The notes: generated from the letters alone by a model not told the origin. Shown: positions 1 to 11,708, numbered from the stretch's first letter. The stretch is DNA of 64,000 nucleotides from Turritopsis dohrnii (GCA_027922465.2 BQMF02000601.1:124001-188000); one strand, 5' to 3'. Made by a program: numbers and translations.

Positions 1-215
1 TTGACGTGAAGGATTTTTATGACAACGTGTAAACAAATTCCGCTATACCTCTAATATGCAAACCTACCAGAATTACAGATAAGTCTACAACTTTAATTGA
101 TAATATACTAACCAAAGATTACTTAAACTCTTCATTAAAAAAAAGGAATTATTAAAGCAGGTATTTCAGATCACTTTCCAGAATTCGCCACAAACAATAG
201 TCAGCCACTAGAAAT
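1..215 (+). pseudogene. LINE endonuclease C-terminal remnant
   Basis: Translation of the first ~200 bases gives a peptide containing PTRITDKSTTLIDNI and, about 20 residues on, KAGISDHFP. These match the last part of the APE-type endonuclease of non-LTR retrotransposons, where the SDH motif carries the final catalytic histidine. The upstream part of the endonuclease is outside the window. The frame is interrupted by stops. It is on the same strand as the reverse transcriptase that starts near 1053, so both probably belong to one decayed element whose middle was disturbed by the unexplained 216-1050 segment. Confidence 0.7.
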
Positions 216-1050
216 AAAAAGATTGCAATAACCAAACAAAATTTTTCCTTCTTAAGGATAATCATCACCCCTGTAATCGAAAAAATATCAAACTTTTTTT
301 TATTTCAGAAAAAGATAAAGCTTTCAGAGAGCTTTCTGAAAATGTATATATGATGCTATAAAAATTTATCATTTGTTACAATATTTCAAATTTAGTGGTA
401 TTTCATTTCATGCTTATTGCAATTTGTTTACAGAACCTATTCAGCATGTTTACAAGAACTATGTTCTCTTTTAATAGTAGACTTATCAATTATTCATGTA
501 AAGCAAATAACAGCTATTGTTTCTTTTGAAAAGTTGTTTATTCAACTGATCGCAAAATGGAATTTCTTTGGAAGACGTTTTCTCGATAAGTATTTTAGCG
601 TTACTTATCTGTCTTTAAATACCTCCAAAAACCCCTACGATGGAGGTATCGTTACATAGTTTTTTGCAATTGAAAGAATCGGTTTATAAGAACAAAATGT
701 TACTAGAATTTTTTCTTTAAGCAAATATTCGCTCTGCGATGAAGGGAGAAAGTCAAGGAAAGGCTATTTTAATGAGTGTTTTTCGTAAATCTTTTATTTC
801 ATCAGAACTAGAAAAACTGTAGTAACTTTTTTTAAATTAATAAACATAGAACACAATGACATAAAAATGTCGCAGAAAATATTTTTCAAAGGGTCCGTGG
901 AGCTCCTAGAAATTAAGTCTTTTCAAAATGCCCTTATCGGCAATAACTTTTTAAAACTAAATATATTGAAAATAAAATTCATTAGATCGGGAATTTTATA
1001 AGGTTTTCAAAACTATATACTTTGTTGATGAAAAAATAACCACATCAAAA
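216..1050. other. unassigned segment inside the LINE
   Basis: About 830 bases separate the endonuclease remnant from the linker that precedes the reverse transcriptase. In related LINEs this distance is much shorter in protein terms. No coding potential or clear terminal repeats are visible here, so it may be an insertion or a very decayed linker. Confidence 0.4.
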
Positions 1051-1052
1051 GT

Positions 1053-3126
1053 TATGGACACAAAACTGAAAACATGCAGCAAGGGGCGATGACTATCCTT
1101 AAAGAAAACTTCAAAAGTGAACTTCTGCTAATTGACTGGTCATTTTTAGAAAATATTGATGATGTCAATGATAGGTATGAGAGCTTCGCTAAAACATTCT
1201 TGGATTTATATAACTTATTCTATCCAGTCGAGAAAAAACTAGTTAAGATAAAAGATATAGAAACACCATGGATAACAAAAGGTCTTAAAAAATCCTCAAA
1301 GAAGAAACAACGTCTTCATATACAATTCTTAAAAAAGAAAACTAGTATTTCAGAAGCAGCATACAAAAATTACAAAAACTTATTTGAAAAAATTAAGAAA
1401 ATTGCCAAGCGAAACTTCTACTCATCGATGTTAAAAAAATATCACCACAACTGAAAAAAGACATGGGGAGTCATGAAAGAAATTGTTGGCAAGAAAAAAA
1501 TGAAAATGATAGCTTTCCTAAATTTCTTAATACTGTGAATGGTTCAGAGTTTAATACTCATATCATGGCAACAATATTTAATAGCTATTATACGGAGATT
1601 GGTCCAAACCTTGCCGCCAAAATTCCGACTGTTAAAACATCATTCAACGATTATCTGGATAAACATGAGAATCTTATTGAAGGTAAAATGCTTTTTTTTG
1701 AAGAATTTGAGACAGCATTTAAATAAATTAAAAGGAACAAATCCACAGGGGTAGATGGTATAAATTGTAATCTTCTCCTGGACCTTTACAAGGAGCTGAA
1801 AACTCCTCTTTTCTATGTATTCAGTCAGCCAATTAAAAAAGGGGTCTTCCCAGATGACTTGAAAATTGCAAAAGTAATACCTGCCTTCAAAACAGGAAAC
1901 GTAACCGAAGTAGAAAACTATAGACCCAATTCCGTGTTATCAGTTTTATATAAAATCCTTGAACGCATAATGTATAATAGACTGTATAACTTTATTGCTA
2001 AACTAAATTGCTTCATATAAGACAATTTCGATTTCAAAAAAATACTTCGACAGAACACGCAATTCTTCAATTAGTTACTGACATCACTAAAGGCTTCTCC
2101 AAAGGTAAATACACGCTTGGTGTATTTATTGATCTCTCAAAGGCTTTTGATACCGTCAATCACGAGATTTTGTTAAAAAAATTAGAACTTTATGGAGTCT
2201 CAGAAATGACATATGAATGGCTTAAAAGTTATCTAAAAAACAGAAAACAATATATTAGTTATGACAGAGCAAAGCTTTCTGAAGCACTACTGATTAAATA
2301 CGGGCTGCCTCAAGGATCAATTTTGGGACCTTTGCTATTCCTTCTATATGTTAATGATTTACACAAAGCTTCGTCCGAAATTTTCCATGTCATGTTTGCC
2401 GATGATACAAATCTCTTTAAGTCTGGTAAAGACCTAAATACACTGTTCTCAGATATGAATAAAGAACTCAAGCAAGTTTCAACATGGTTTAAAGCAAATA
2501 AACTTAACACTTCTAAAACAAAGTTTTCTTTATTCCATACATTGTATCAAAAACGGAAATTTCCGATTACAATTCCAAAACTAGAAATCGATGGAGTCGA
2601 TGTTAAACGTGACACGGTAACAAAATTCCTTGGAATACAGATAGATGAAAACTTGACTTGAAAAAAAAATAGAGTCCGTCATATCAAAAATTTCAAAAAA
2701 TATTGGTATTCTCTATAAATCTAGTGCGATTTTAACGAAGAAGCAAATGACTGAATTGTATTTTTCATTTATACATATAGTCACTTGACATATGGTAATA
2801 TAGTATGGGCTAGCACACACAGAACTAAATTATTAAAACTGTACAGGAAACAAAAGCATGCCATTCGAGTAATAAATAACAAGGATAAATTTACACATTC
2901 AAAACTACTGTTCAACGAAATGAATATCTTGAATGTTTTTGAGATACATTTGTTTCAAGTACTATTATTTACATTCAGATGTAAGGTTGGTGTAGCACCT
3001 GTAGTATTTCACGACATTTATACAATAAAACGTTCCGGGAAATATACAACGAGAACAAACATGTTATTAGAGCCAAAAGTTAAAAACAAATCTCAAGAAT
3101 TCAAATTTGATTATTCAATAATTTAA
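1053..3126 (+). pseudogene. LINE ORF2: linker, reverse transcriptase and C-terminus
   Basis: Five adjoining open pieces make up a near-continuous non-LTR reverse transcriptase. 1074-1454 is the lysine-rich linker after the endonuclease. 1463-2000 has the RT N-terminus, including KSTGVDGI and the VIPAFKTG / VENYRPNSVLSVLYKILER block. 2008-2661 has the fingers and palm: a DLSKAFDTVNH motif with the first catalytic Asp, GLPQGSILGPLLFLLYVND, and FADDTNLF with the two catalytic Asp residues. 2785-3126 holds the conserved C-terminal region beginning YGNIVWAS. Stops and frameshifts near 1454, 1726, 2000 and 2661 break the gene. The motif set is that of the Jockey/CR1-like group; I did not try to place it more finely. 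Confidence 0.9.
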
Positions 3127-3375
3127 AGTCTGTACATTTGATAACATAGCAAACAATGAGCAGACGGTTCTCGATGATAAGACCAACAAAGGTCTTCTAC
3201 GAGTTCTTCGAACTCTATAGTATTTTCATATTATTCTCTTACGACTATTTGTCACGGAAAATAATTGTATTATCTTAGAGTTGAAAATATATGTATCTTA
3301 TCTTATAAAAACGAAGAAGCTACATATTGTTGAACGTGTATCTTATCTTATGAATCTTATCTGATATCAGGCTAA
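3127..3375 (+). mobile_element. LINE 3' tail with TATCTTATCTTAT repeats
   Basis: After the last coding piece there are ~250 bases with three clusters of a TATCTTA/TATCT motif at about 3295-3305, 3341-3353 and 3354-3366. Short-period 3' ends are usual for LINEs of this group. The exact 3' end and a target duplication were not determined. Confidence 0.5.
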
Positions 3376-4128
3376 AATTTTTAACTAACCTGGTGACAAG
3401 GTTTGGGATGAAAATACAAAAATACTTTAAAATAGTTTTTTATGGTGCCATTATACATAATTGAAACAGTTTTTTAGTCCTTGTAAACCCCATCATGACT
3501 AATTTTTCTTAACTACTAAAGCAATACATGATAGCAAAACATGTCTATTTCATTTTCCCAAACGGCCCCATATTTCCACAGAATTGTCTGTAGGGTGCTT
3601 TGCTACAATTATTGCTGAAGAAATACCACTCCTAAGCTCTTATGTGAACGCTTTCACTTTGATATTGAGTAGCATCTCTGTTTAAACAGCAACTAGCGAA
3701 CATGCGGCATAATGGTTGCCATTTATCTTTTCTCTTTTCTAACAAAATTACTTTGTTTATGCACATAAATAACTTTCTTTGAAAAACAGCTGCAAAATGA
3801 ATTTTTTGGCTGTTGATTTAATAAGTAAAAGAAACGAAACGCATTCTGTCACATGGCTAGTTTTGTTTTTATTTAGTGTTATGATCACGTAATGATAATA
3901 TTTACAATTTTACCCGTCAATAGACTCTTTCAGCTTTAATGGTCAGTTAACACGATTTAACAAAACAACAACATGAGTCCGAAGGAATCTTAATTGGACC
4001 CAAAGTTTTAGTACACATGGATTTTTTTTGCTGTATCATGTTTATAGGGTCCCTAAGATTGGAAAACCGATAAGTGCCCCCACTACAGCCAATGTTTCAT
4101 GTGTTTTTACAAGGATTTGCAATGTTTG
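3376..4128. other. no recognisable feature
   Basis: AT-rich sequence with no long open frame, no clear repeat and no RNA gene that I can see. Confidence 0.5.
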
Positions 4129-4135
4129 GATATAG

Positions 4136-4853
4136 CATGGAGGTATAAAAACAGAAGGAGAACGAACTCTTATTTTTCTATTATTCAGATAATGACTATT
4201 CTATTCATTGCGGTATCACTTTGATGTCATCCGTGATGCGCTTTCGGCTGGTTGTCGGTGAAACGAATACTTTTTTAAAAATTAACGACAATTTAAAAAC
4301 CAAATATCATCCATTATAACAACGGATCAACTTGCAGCATAGTGACAAGCAGATTATTAAACCTAAAGCTTCCTTGAGAAACAAATGAAAATCTATGTTT
4401 TTATACAGAGTTGAAGATATCGCGTAATTCATGTATAAGTTCCAATCTACATATCTTCTGACTTAAATGCGCCTCGATAGTGCCGCGGTACGTGCAAAAA
4501 CTTAGGATTATTCTCTCTTCAAAAACTGAAGCTCGGCGAAACTGCTTGAGGGGATCACGAGATATATAGACCTAAAGTTGCAATGTTTTCGTTGCATATT
4601 TGTGACGTTTTTGCATAATTCTCCCAATTCCTACAGATTATGCATGCTAAGAACTTTACCCTAACGATCTTTAATCACATTGGAGAATTGATATGAACGA
4701 AATTTTCACGCAAGAACGCCAAAATTATAAAAATTATGCAAGATGATAGCAATTATATGTTATTACACACTGAGGACTTAAACAATGCAGCGCATCACGG
4801 ATAGTACAATAGCAGATTTTGAGTTCGTTCTCCTTCTGTTTTATACCTCCATG
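4136..4853. mobile_element. 718-bp TIR element with 7-bp target duplication
   Basis: The left end CATGGAGGTATAAA and the reverse complement of the right end match, and similarity continues for about 65 bases, with a shared inner block ATCCGTGATGCGC. The direct repeat GATATAG lies on both flanks (4129-4135 and 4854-4860). No coding sequence is visible inside, so this is a non-autonomous DNA transposon. The superfamily is uncertain: 7 bp does not fit the common classes cleanly, and an 8-bp reading GGATATAG with unequal ends would suggest hAT. Confidence 0.8.
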
Positions 4854-4920
4854 GATATAGATATAGCGAGATTTGTAGTAGAATATAATGACCCCAAAAC
4901 CCCCCGTGGTTTACGCTCAT

Positions 4921-4948
4921 GAGGGTTAGGGTTAGGGTTTGGGTTAGG
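4921..4948 (+). repeat. interstitial TTAGGG telomere-like tract
   Basis: About four units of TTAGGG, one of them TTTGGG. TTAGGG is the telomere repeat of cnidarians and most animals. The tract is short and internal. Confidence 0.8.
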
Positions 4949-5073
4949 CAAAGTCACAAGAAATAGAAATTAGGTAAGGATTTACTGTCTAATAGGGAAC
5001 ACGAAGGAGTAACAAAAAGATTCCACAAGTGTGGTCCTCGATATCTGATGCAGAATTGACTAAGTTTATTTTT

Positions 5074-5116
5074 TACGGTAGCAGCGAAAGCGAATACCGT
5101 ATTAAAACACCCGTGG

Positions 5117-5192
<76 letters not shown>

Positions 5193-5955
5193 CGGCCGAA
5201 ATGGCAATTAGTCTGCGATTTAGAGTCTGCGGGACTCTATCAAAAACGCAATGTAAATTCTAATGAAGGAACGCAGCCTTCGTAATTTGGAAGCTTTTTC
5301 ATATCGAACATTTAAAAGTAGATTACCTTTTATTTTAAAAGTACATAACCTGATATTTTATAACTTAATCCACGAAATTAGAATTCATTCGAATTCTAAT
5401 CAAATAGGCGTACATAAAAATGGGACTTTTAGTTCATTACGCTAACTGAAAATATATACTTGATATGCTGCTTTTCTTGTTAGTAAAGCTTATTAGTTCA
5501 AAATTTCTTATTACCTCGTTTGGTTTGTTAGCTATTACACTATGTTTGTTTATTAAAGTTTTCAAAGATCTAGTTCAAAAAGGCAGTTTATTTGTTGGAA
5601 TTCAATTTTGGTTTCGTCAGAAATTATTATTATTATAAACAAACTTTTTTTTTTCTACATAAGCTCTTACGAAAAAATTTCTTATAAAAAAAACACACAG
5701 CTCACACATGTATAATTCTTTTGTCTTTAAATAAATTGTTGCTGGTGTTTTTGGTTAGACCCTATTTACACTAATTAATCATTTTCATCGAATTTATCGT
5801 TAATGCCTGTTTTCCACCAGTGAGATATCTTAGAAAACATCCAGTAAAGAAGTTTTTAGTACTTAAAGTAAAATTTCGAAAGCATTTGCGTGAAAAGTAA
5901 ACTTGTTGCTACCGTTTTGCGCCATCTGGCTCTTGTACAGATTAGTTTGACTGGC
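5074..5955 (+). mobile_element. dispersed element X, copy 1 (contains (TAC)n)
   Basis: The segment recurs in reverse orientation at 19262-20080. Both copies share the block ending GGTAGCAGCG, the trinucleotide tract, the sequence CCGGCCGAAATGGCAATTAG directly after it, and at the far end GCCATCTGGCTCTTGT. Similarity stops abruptly at both outer limits, so the limits are probably element ends. No coding capacity or terminal inverted repeat was found, and the class is unknown. Confidence 0.7.
5117..5191 (+). repeat. (TAC)n microsatellite
   Basis: About 24 near-perfect units of TAC. The matching place in the inverted copy (about 20002-20030) holds a short impure run of TAC and TCC-type units, so the array has grown or shrunk since the copies separated. 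Confidence 0.97.
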
Positions 5956-6423
5956 ATTTTGTTCATTGAAATGCATCTAAAGTAGCTATGATGACGTCAT
6001 TTTTTGTTTAAAAAATATTCTATATCGTTGAACGTTTTCCTCATTATTATGGAATAAGGCAAAAAATATATTTTTTGAGTTTTTATGTTTTTTAAGTTTG
6101 TTTTAAGCTGGTTCACAATGCCGAAGTGTTGTAAATTCAAAGACTATCATGCTAAGGAGAAGTTATCCTAACTACATTGAGTTGCCTGATCAAAACTTCA
6201 TTAGAGGAGGCGAGTAAAATCTGAAGCTACTCCTATTCAAGTTCAGCAAGGAATCGTAATTTCACGGGATGATCTAAAAAGCTTTCAGTTCTTTAAATTC
6301 ATACTGTACAGGGTGTTTCAAAAAGGTCGCAACAAGAAATAGGATGTTCAACAATAAGATCAATTTGCGAAAATAAAGGCAGTTACATAACAATTTTTTA
6401 TAACTTCATTGAAGCGTGCTGTA
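5956..6423. other. mostly unassigned; extra TIR-like end at 6306
   Basis: Nothing coding is seen. At about 6304-6340 the sequence TACAGGGTGTTTCAAAAA is a close relative of the left end of the element that starts at 6424, so a second, damaged copy of the same terminus lies just upstream. Confidence 0.5.
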
Positions 6424-7475
6424 CAGTGTGTTTCAAAAAACTCGCAACAAAACCTTTCAACGCATTTTTAAAGAAAACATCCAATTAATTTTTATAAATT
6501 TAATATCGATGGAATCCCTATTTTTTGGTCTTTCTGGTGATGTAACATTTTGAATTTGATAATTCTTAACTCTTAACGAGCAATTAGCTGTTTGTTTCGC
6601 TGAAGCAACCGCTGTTGGCAGTATTGTAATAAGTTAGCCACGAATTATCTGAATAAGCACAAATTTTTTTCATTGTGTAAACTTACTTTAGTTTTTTATT
6701 ATGATTTAATAACTTTGTTTTGTAAAAACAATATGTCTCCAAGTTTAAATGCAGCTTTATCACAATATTTTGATTTTTCATGAGTTTCATATTAATATTA
6801 TTATTAGTCATGAACTCTTATTCAAGCAAGCGTTAATTGATAGTTGTTGATTTAATTGCATGGTTTCATGGTAAAATCGAGTATACATCCCCCAAAATTT
6901 ATTTTCCCATTAAAAAGGTCATGTATTTAGGGAGAACAAAAAATTTTCTTTCTTTTAGTAGAAAAATTAAAAAAAAACAAGCCCGAAAAACATAAGATAT
7001 GCTTCTCGAAAGTTAGGTACCCACTTTTTCGTGGACACACTGTACATACATTACATTGGCGTACACCATTAAATAACAATGAGATAAATTTCCGAAAACA
7101 AAAACAGTTATGTAACAATTCTTTATCGCTTTCACTTTAACAGAAGCCAATGTTATGAACGTTTGAAAAAATTTTACGTGAGCAATTAATTGAGAGTCTC
7201 AGAAGTCACATAACGGCATAAAAGATTTTGCACCTTTAAACAATGAAGATATGGTTATTAACGTTTGTTATAATTGACCGTTAAAAACTTAATGAGTTTT
7301 TCCATACTTATTTTTTAATTTTCTCTTCTTTTACTTTTCCATTTCCTACAAAAATTACATCACGAGAAAGACCAAAAAATAAGGATTCCATCGATATAAA
7401 ATTTATAAAAAGTTAATTGGATATCTTCTTCAAAAATGCGATGAAAATTTTTGTTGCAAATTTTTTGAAGCACTG
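6424..7475. mobile_element. 1.05-kb Tc1/mariner-like TIR element with TA flanks
   Basis: The left end CAGTGTGTTTCAAAA and the right end (reverse complement CAGTGCTTCAAAAA) form terminal inverted repeats of about 125 bases, including the shared block CGATGGAATCC. TA lies directly outside both ends (6422-6423 and 7476-7477), which is the Tc1/mariner target. No transposase is visible. Inside, at about 7005-7050, a different mariner-like end (GTGGACACACTGTA) appears, suggesting a second nested or recombined element. Confidence 0.8.
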
Positions 7476-7477
7476 TA

Positions 7478-7850
7478 TAAAGAATGCATGCGCACTAAAA
7501 CAAAGAGAATAAACCCCAATAGACAGAACGAGAAACAAAAAGATAACAACCATAAAACCATACCCAACCCTAAAAATCATAAAACTATAATAAGCAAATA
7601 TGCTACCATACACAGCAGTAACAATCTTAATGAAAGCAATATTTATAGCCAAAATCAAGCTTGTTTATTGCCACCATTATGGATTTCTTGCTAATTCTGT
7701 TTTTGGCGATCGGAAGACAAATTGCTGACTTTTGTATTTGTTCCGCCACGCGTAATTGGCTGTGAGATAAAATAAATAAACACTTAGTATTATATGTATC
7801 TACTTGCTGTAATAAAAATAATAAAGAAAACACGCGTGGTCGTTCTTTTA
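7478..7850. other. no recognisable feature
   Basis: Spacer between the TIR element and the minisatellite. Short open frames here have no recognisable domain. Confidence 0.5.
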
Positions 7851-8228
7851 AATAATAAACCTATTGTAGTAAACAATAAACCTATTGTAGTAAACAATAA
7901 ACCTATTGTAGTAAATAATAAACCTATTGTAGTAAAGAATAAACCTATTGTAGTAAACAATAAACCTATTGTAGTAATTAATAAACCTATTGTAGTAGAC
8001 AATAAAACTATTGTAGTAAATAATAAACCTATTGTAGTAAATAATAAACCTATTGTAGTAAATAATAAACCTATTGTAGTAAAGAATAAACCTATTGTAG
8101 TAAACAATAAACCTATTGTAGTAATTAATAAACCTATTGTAGTAGACAATAAAACTATTGTAGTAAATAATAAACCTATTGTAGTAAATAATAAACCTAT
8201 TGTAGTAAACAATAAACATATTGTAGTA
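7851..8228 (+). repeat. 21-bp minisatellite, 18 units, 7-unit higher-order repeat
   Basis: Eighteen units of 21 bases with the core AATAAACCTATTGTAGTA. Because 21 is divisible by three, frames on both strands stay open and give false proteins; in one frame the unit reads NNKPIVV. Units differ at the first residue in the order N N N K N I D, and this seven-unit block (147 bp) is repeated: units 2-8, 9-15, then 16-18. The D unit also carries T in place of P. Confidence 0.97.
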
Positions 8229-8410
8229 AAAACGTTAACAACTCAGTTGCTGAAATGTTTTTTTTTTTCTTGAAATTCATATGTTTCACAAAACAAACAT
8301 TTGTCGTGTTGTCGATCGTACGTTTTTCTTGCTGAACATTTTGCTTAGAAAGACGACTTACAGACCTCTTCCTTTGCAAGTAATTTATTGTGGCAGTTGT
8401 TACACTGATA

Positions 8411-8545
8411 AAAATGTAGTAATTCCGACAAATGTAGTAAATTTTCTAGGACAAATGTAGTAACTCCAACAAATGTAGTAAAAAATCAATGACAAATGTA
8501 GTAACTCTGACAAATGTTATAAACCTACGGCAAATGCAGTAAACA
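8411..8545 (+). repeat. degenerate repeats of ACAAATGTAGTAA
   Basis: Six or so imperfect copies of a unit of about 20-25 bases containing ACAAATGTAGTAA. It shares TGTAGTAA with the nearby 21-bp minisatellite and may be an older relative of it. Confidence 0.8.
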
Positions 8546-8559
8546 CCTGTAACGTTGGA

Positions 8560-9245
8560 ATGAGCCATAATTAGGCCAATCACGTGAAGGTCTTCACCAG
8601 GTAACTTTTCAAAGGACATCAGGTGGTCATGTTGAAAAAAAACCCAAAATCGCGCATGCGCAGTAAGAAAGACGCTCATAAGAGCTAAATGAGCCATAAT
8701 TAGGCAAAACACACGAAGGTCTTCGCTAGGTAACTTTTCAAAGGGCATCAGGTGGCCATGTAGAAAAAAACCCCCAAAATCGCGCATGCGCAGTAAGAAA
8801 GACGCTCATAAGAGCTAAATGACCAATAATTAGGCAAAACACACGAAGGTCTTCGCCAGGTAACTTTTCAAAGGATATCAGGTGGCCATGTAGAAAAAAA
8901 CCCAAAATCGCGCATGCGCAGTAAGAAAGACGCTCATAAGAGCTGAATGAGCCATAATTAGGAAAAACACATTAAGGTCTTCGACAAGGAACTTTTCAAG
9001 TGCTGTCTGGTAGCTGTGCAATAAGCTTGGAATTTGCACATGCACAGCAAGACACTATTAATACAAGCAAAATCAGTCATAATTAGGCAAAACACATGAA
9101 CGTCTTCATCAAGCAGCTTTGTAAGGGCTGTCAAGTAACCATATAGTAAAACCCAAAATTACGCATGCGCAGTAAAAAAAAGTTGAAAAACACATAATTA
9201 CGCATAACTCATCAAGGTCTTCATTAGATAATTTTTCAATTGGCC
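8560..9245 (+). repeat. ~128-bp tandem satellite, five copies plus a partial
   Basis: Units begin at about 8560, 8689, 8819, 8947, 9072 and 9187 with ATGAGCCATAATTAGG. The first three copies are nearly identical; divergence rises sharply from the fourth. Each of the early units has CGCGCATGCGCAGTAAGAAA, whose core GCGCATGCGC is a perfect palindrome. Confidence 0.93.
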
Positions 9246-9419
9246 ATATAATTTTGAATTAAGCAGTCCCAATAACTGCAATCCTATTGCAGTAGAAACA
9301 AGATGCTCTAGCAGGCAAAATGATTTATGCGAGAAATATCTGCTGAAATATGAAGAATGAAAGACCATATGACGTACTTGAAATTTGGAAAAGGCTAAAA
9401 GACTTCTAAAATAAAACAT

Positions 9420-10090
9420 CACATTTCTAATCATGTACTTTCCAGGACATTGCCAAAGGATAATTGACACTATGTGAGACTTATAATGTATATACTGTCA
9501 ATAAACTGGATTACATCTGAATGACATTAAATATTCTTTATTTTGTTGGTACAAAATAATATCAGGATGTATTGACCCTTTCAGATATCACAATGTATAT
9601 GCACGTAACTCATAAACTCTAAAAGTTCTGAATTTCTGAATTTATTACTTGGTGTTAATCTTCCTAGCAGACTTCCTAAATCACAAGCACAAAAAGCACG
9701 CAGATTTTGGTCATGCAAAATACATCGACATAGACCAAAATCAACATTATAACTAAAATCAGAAGTTTCCGTTTTAGATTGATTAACTAATGGCAAGCAC
9801 TTACAAACATTATTGATCTAAGTTGACATTCATGACCTGTTTATAAAAATTCTTTAAGAAATTTGAAAAAAAGGTTGAATGATGTAACAATACATTTTTG
9901 ATTTCATATGCATTCCCGGGGCATTTTGAAAATATAATTGACATTATTTGAAACTTTATTGTTTATATACACCACCAATAAACTTAATTACATTATGACA
10001 TAAAACATCCTTTATTTTTGGGGGGAATGAAATATTATTAAGCATATATTGATCTTTTCGGATATCACAGTGATTACGTATGTAAATCTT
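9420..10090. repeat. dispersed repeat Y, two diverged direct copies
   Basis: 9420-9610 and about 9910-10090 are diverged direct copies; shared blocks include ATAATTGACA and, near the end, GATATCACA. Part of the segment (9640-9740) also occurs inverted at about 22150-22240. No coding sequence is seen. The class is unknown. Confidence 0.6.
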
Positions 10091-10102
10091 CTTAAACATT
10101 CG

Positions 10103-10204
10103 AAATCATTGGTCATACCAATTTTAGAATATTGCTCCGTTCTATGGAGTCCAATTGAAGTTGGTCTCATTCAGAAACTTGAAGATATTCAAAAATCTTC
10201 TTAA
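10103..10204 (+). pseudogene. LINE ORF2 C-terminal fragment
   Basis: A 33-codon open stretch reads SLVIPILEYCSVLWSP followed by a KLEDIQK block and a stop. This is the conserved region after the reverse transcriptase in Jockey/CR1-type LINEs, comparable to YGNIVWAS in the element at 2785. It is only a short truncated piece. Confidence 0.75.
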
Positions 10205-10270
10205 TTATGAACGGAATTCTCAATATCGCAAACACAAAAGTAAACAACGATTTTTATCACTAAAAGTATA

Positions 10271-10659
10271 CTAGTAACCTGGGTAAAGTTTTTTACCGAG
10301 TTAAACTTCAAACACGATGTGTCAAATACCGCGTACCAAAGAAAATTTAGGCCTGAATTTTGCGTCACCACATGACCAGTATCGTGGACCATAAAAAAGG
10401 CTGTTAATCCCTACTGGTTCTCGAGATATTTCCCCAAAAACGTCGCTTTCGATTGGGGATGCGATGTAATGCTTCCACCGTGTTAGATTAAAAAACTGGT
10501 GTCAGATGGCACGTGCTTTTAGAATAATCGTGAAAAAAGTGTCTCTAGCCTCTATGTGGTTTTACGCCATCATAAGAAGGACTTGACGGAAAAATGAAAA
10601 GAAATACATCACTCACTAAAATAAAAATGTGACACACTATTCGGATTAGTATAATGAGA
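10271..10659 (-). mobile_element. 389-bp non-autonomous Helitron
   Basis: On the minus strand the element starts TCTCATTATACTAAT and ends with the hairpin GGTAAA-loop-TTTACC, a short spacer and CTAG followed by T. A 5' TC, a 3' CTRR and a hairpin about ten bases before the end are Helitron hallmarks. Directly upstream on the minus strand is another CTAG (10660-10663), so a second Helitron-like end abuts this one. Confidence 0.85.
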
Positions 10660-10916
10660 CTAGCAAATATTTACTCAGGTTTTAATTCAACACCAGATAT
10701 TTACTAGTTCCCACGCCCTTTTCATTTGGTGAGTTTTAAATCTAAACATCGCTTTTGCTGGAAACACTACATATAATACTCCATGATACTGTGTTGTCGA
10801 AAGTTGAGGTAAACGTTTATCGAAACGAAAGTTTTGGAAAACTACTTGGTTTGCTCGTTACGAACGAAGCATTCATCGAATCCTCAATCAACAACCGCAA
10901 TTATCTCAGGAATTTT

Positions 10917-11350
10917 AACCCACTAAACACATGACGTCACTATGACGTCACCACGACGTCTTTATCTGGTCAGGAAGTCATGTGACTTCTTTATGACTTT
11001 TTGATGAAGTCATTTAAATAAAAAATTCCAAATAAAACTTCTCAAAAAAGTGCCTTAAATAGTTGGTAGCATATTTTCTATATCAGTAAAAATGCAGCTT
11101 TTTCACAAATTACAAAAAATATGGATAATAAAATAATAACAATGTCATTTACAGTGTATATCAAAATGTCTTATCCACCAATTCTCAAGGCGTATATCCC
11201 ATTACATTTCTGATAAAGTATTGTGAATTTTATATCACAAGAAAGAGCTTTTCATGCTCTATCCATTAATATAAAATGTTTGCGAAAATATGTGTTCTTC
11301 GAAAAGATATTGAAGAAAAATTCAACGATTTGGCTCATTAAATTCTTAAA
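10917..11350. repeat. GACGTC-type transposon end and adjoining repeat
   Basis: 10917-11020 (CACTAAACACATGACGTCAC and on) matches 35875-35965 in the same orientation. 11150-11350 matches 36120-36325 in the opposite orientation. The mixed orientation shows that the two blocks are separate modules or that one locus was rearranged. The first block resembles the CCCAGTAAACACAAGACGTC ends described at 37241-37395. Confidence 0.65.
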
Positions 11351-11708
11351 AGTCAATTAACTGACATGCTGAAAACTATTGAAGAACATTTTATTTATTC
11401 ATTTGTTTATTCATTTGTTTATTTACTTATTTTATTCATTTTCCCATTCTGTAGAGTTCTATAGGCTGACAATTTCTTTCTTTCCGAATCGTGTTTGTAC
11501 GTCACACATTTGTCCCATCGTACAAACCTCGTGTTGATGTGTGGAATCAAAAATCACAAGGGGATAATTTCATACGATTACCGAAATGGAAACGAATTCG
11601 GAAAACATGAATTCGGAAAACATGAATTCGGAAAAGGTGTATCTATCCGGAAATGTTGGATAAGCAATCTTTATGCATCACTTTTGAAAAAGTTGGTAAC
11701 AAAAAAAA
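11351..11708. other. upstream spacer with a 15-bp triplication
   Basis: Holds two copies of GAATTCGGAAAACAT and a third partial copy at about 11595-11638, and a TTTATTCATTTG run near 11390-11430. No promoter could be identified. Confidence 0.5.

Noticed and set aside
4921..4948. Chromosome end
   Set aside because: Only about four TTAGGG units, with unique sequence on both sides; an interstitial tract.
5029..5211. Poly-tyrosine protein
   Set aside because: It is the (TAC)n microsatellite read in one frame.
7794..8273. Several long open frames on both strands over the 21-bp array
   Set aside because: They result from a tandem repeat whose unit length is a multiple of three; no real protein is indicated.
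7851..8545. CRISPR-like array
   Set aside because: Repeats are contiguous without unique spacers and the DNA is eukaryotic; it is a minisatellite.
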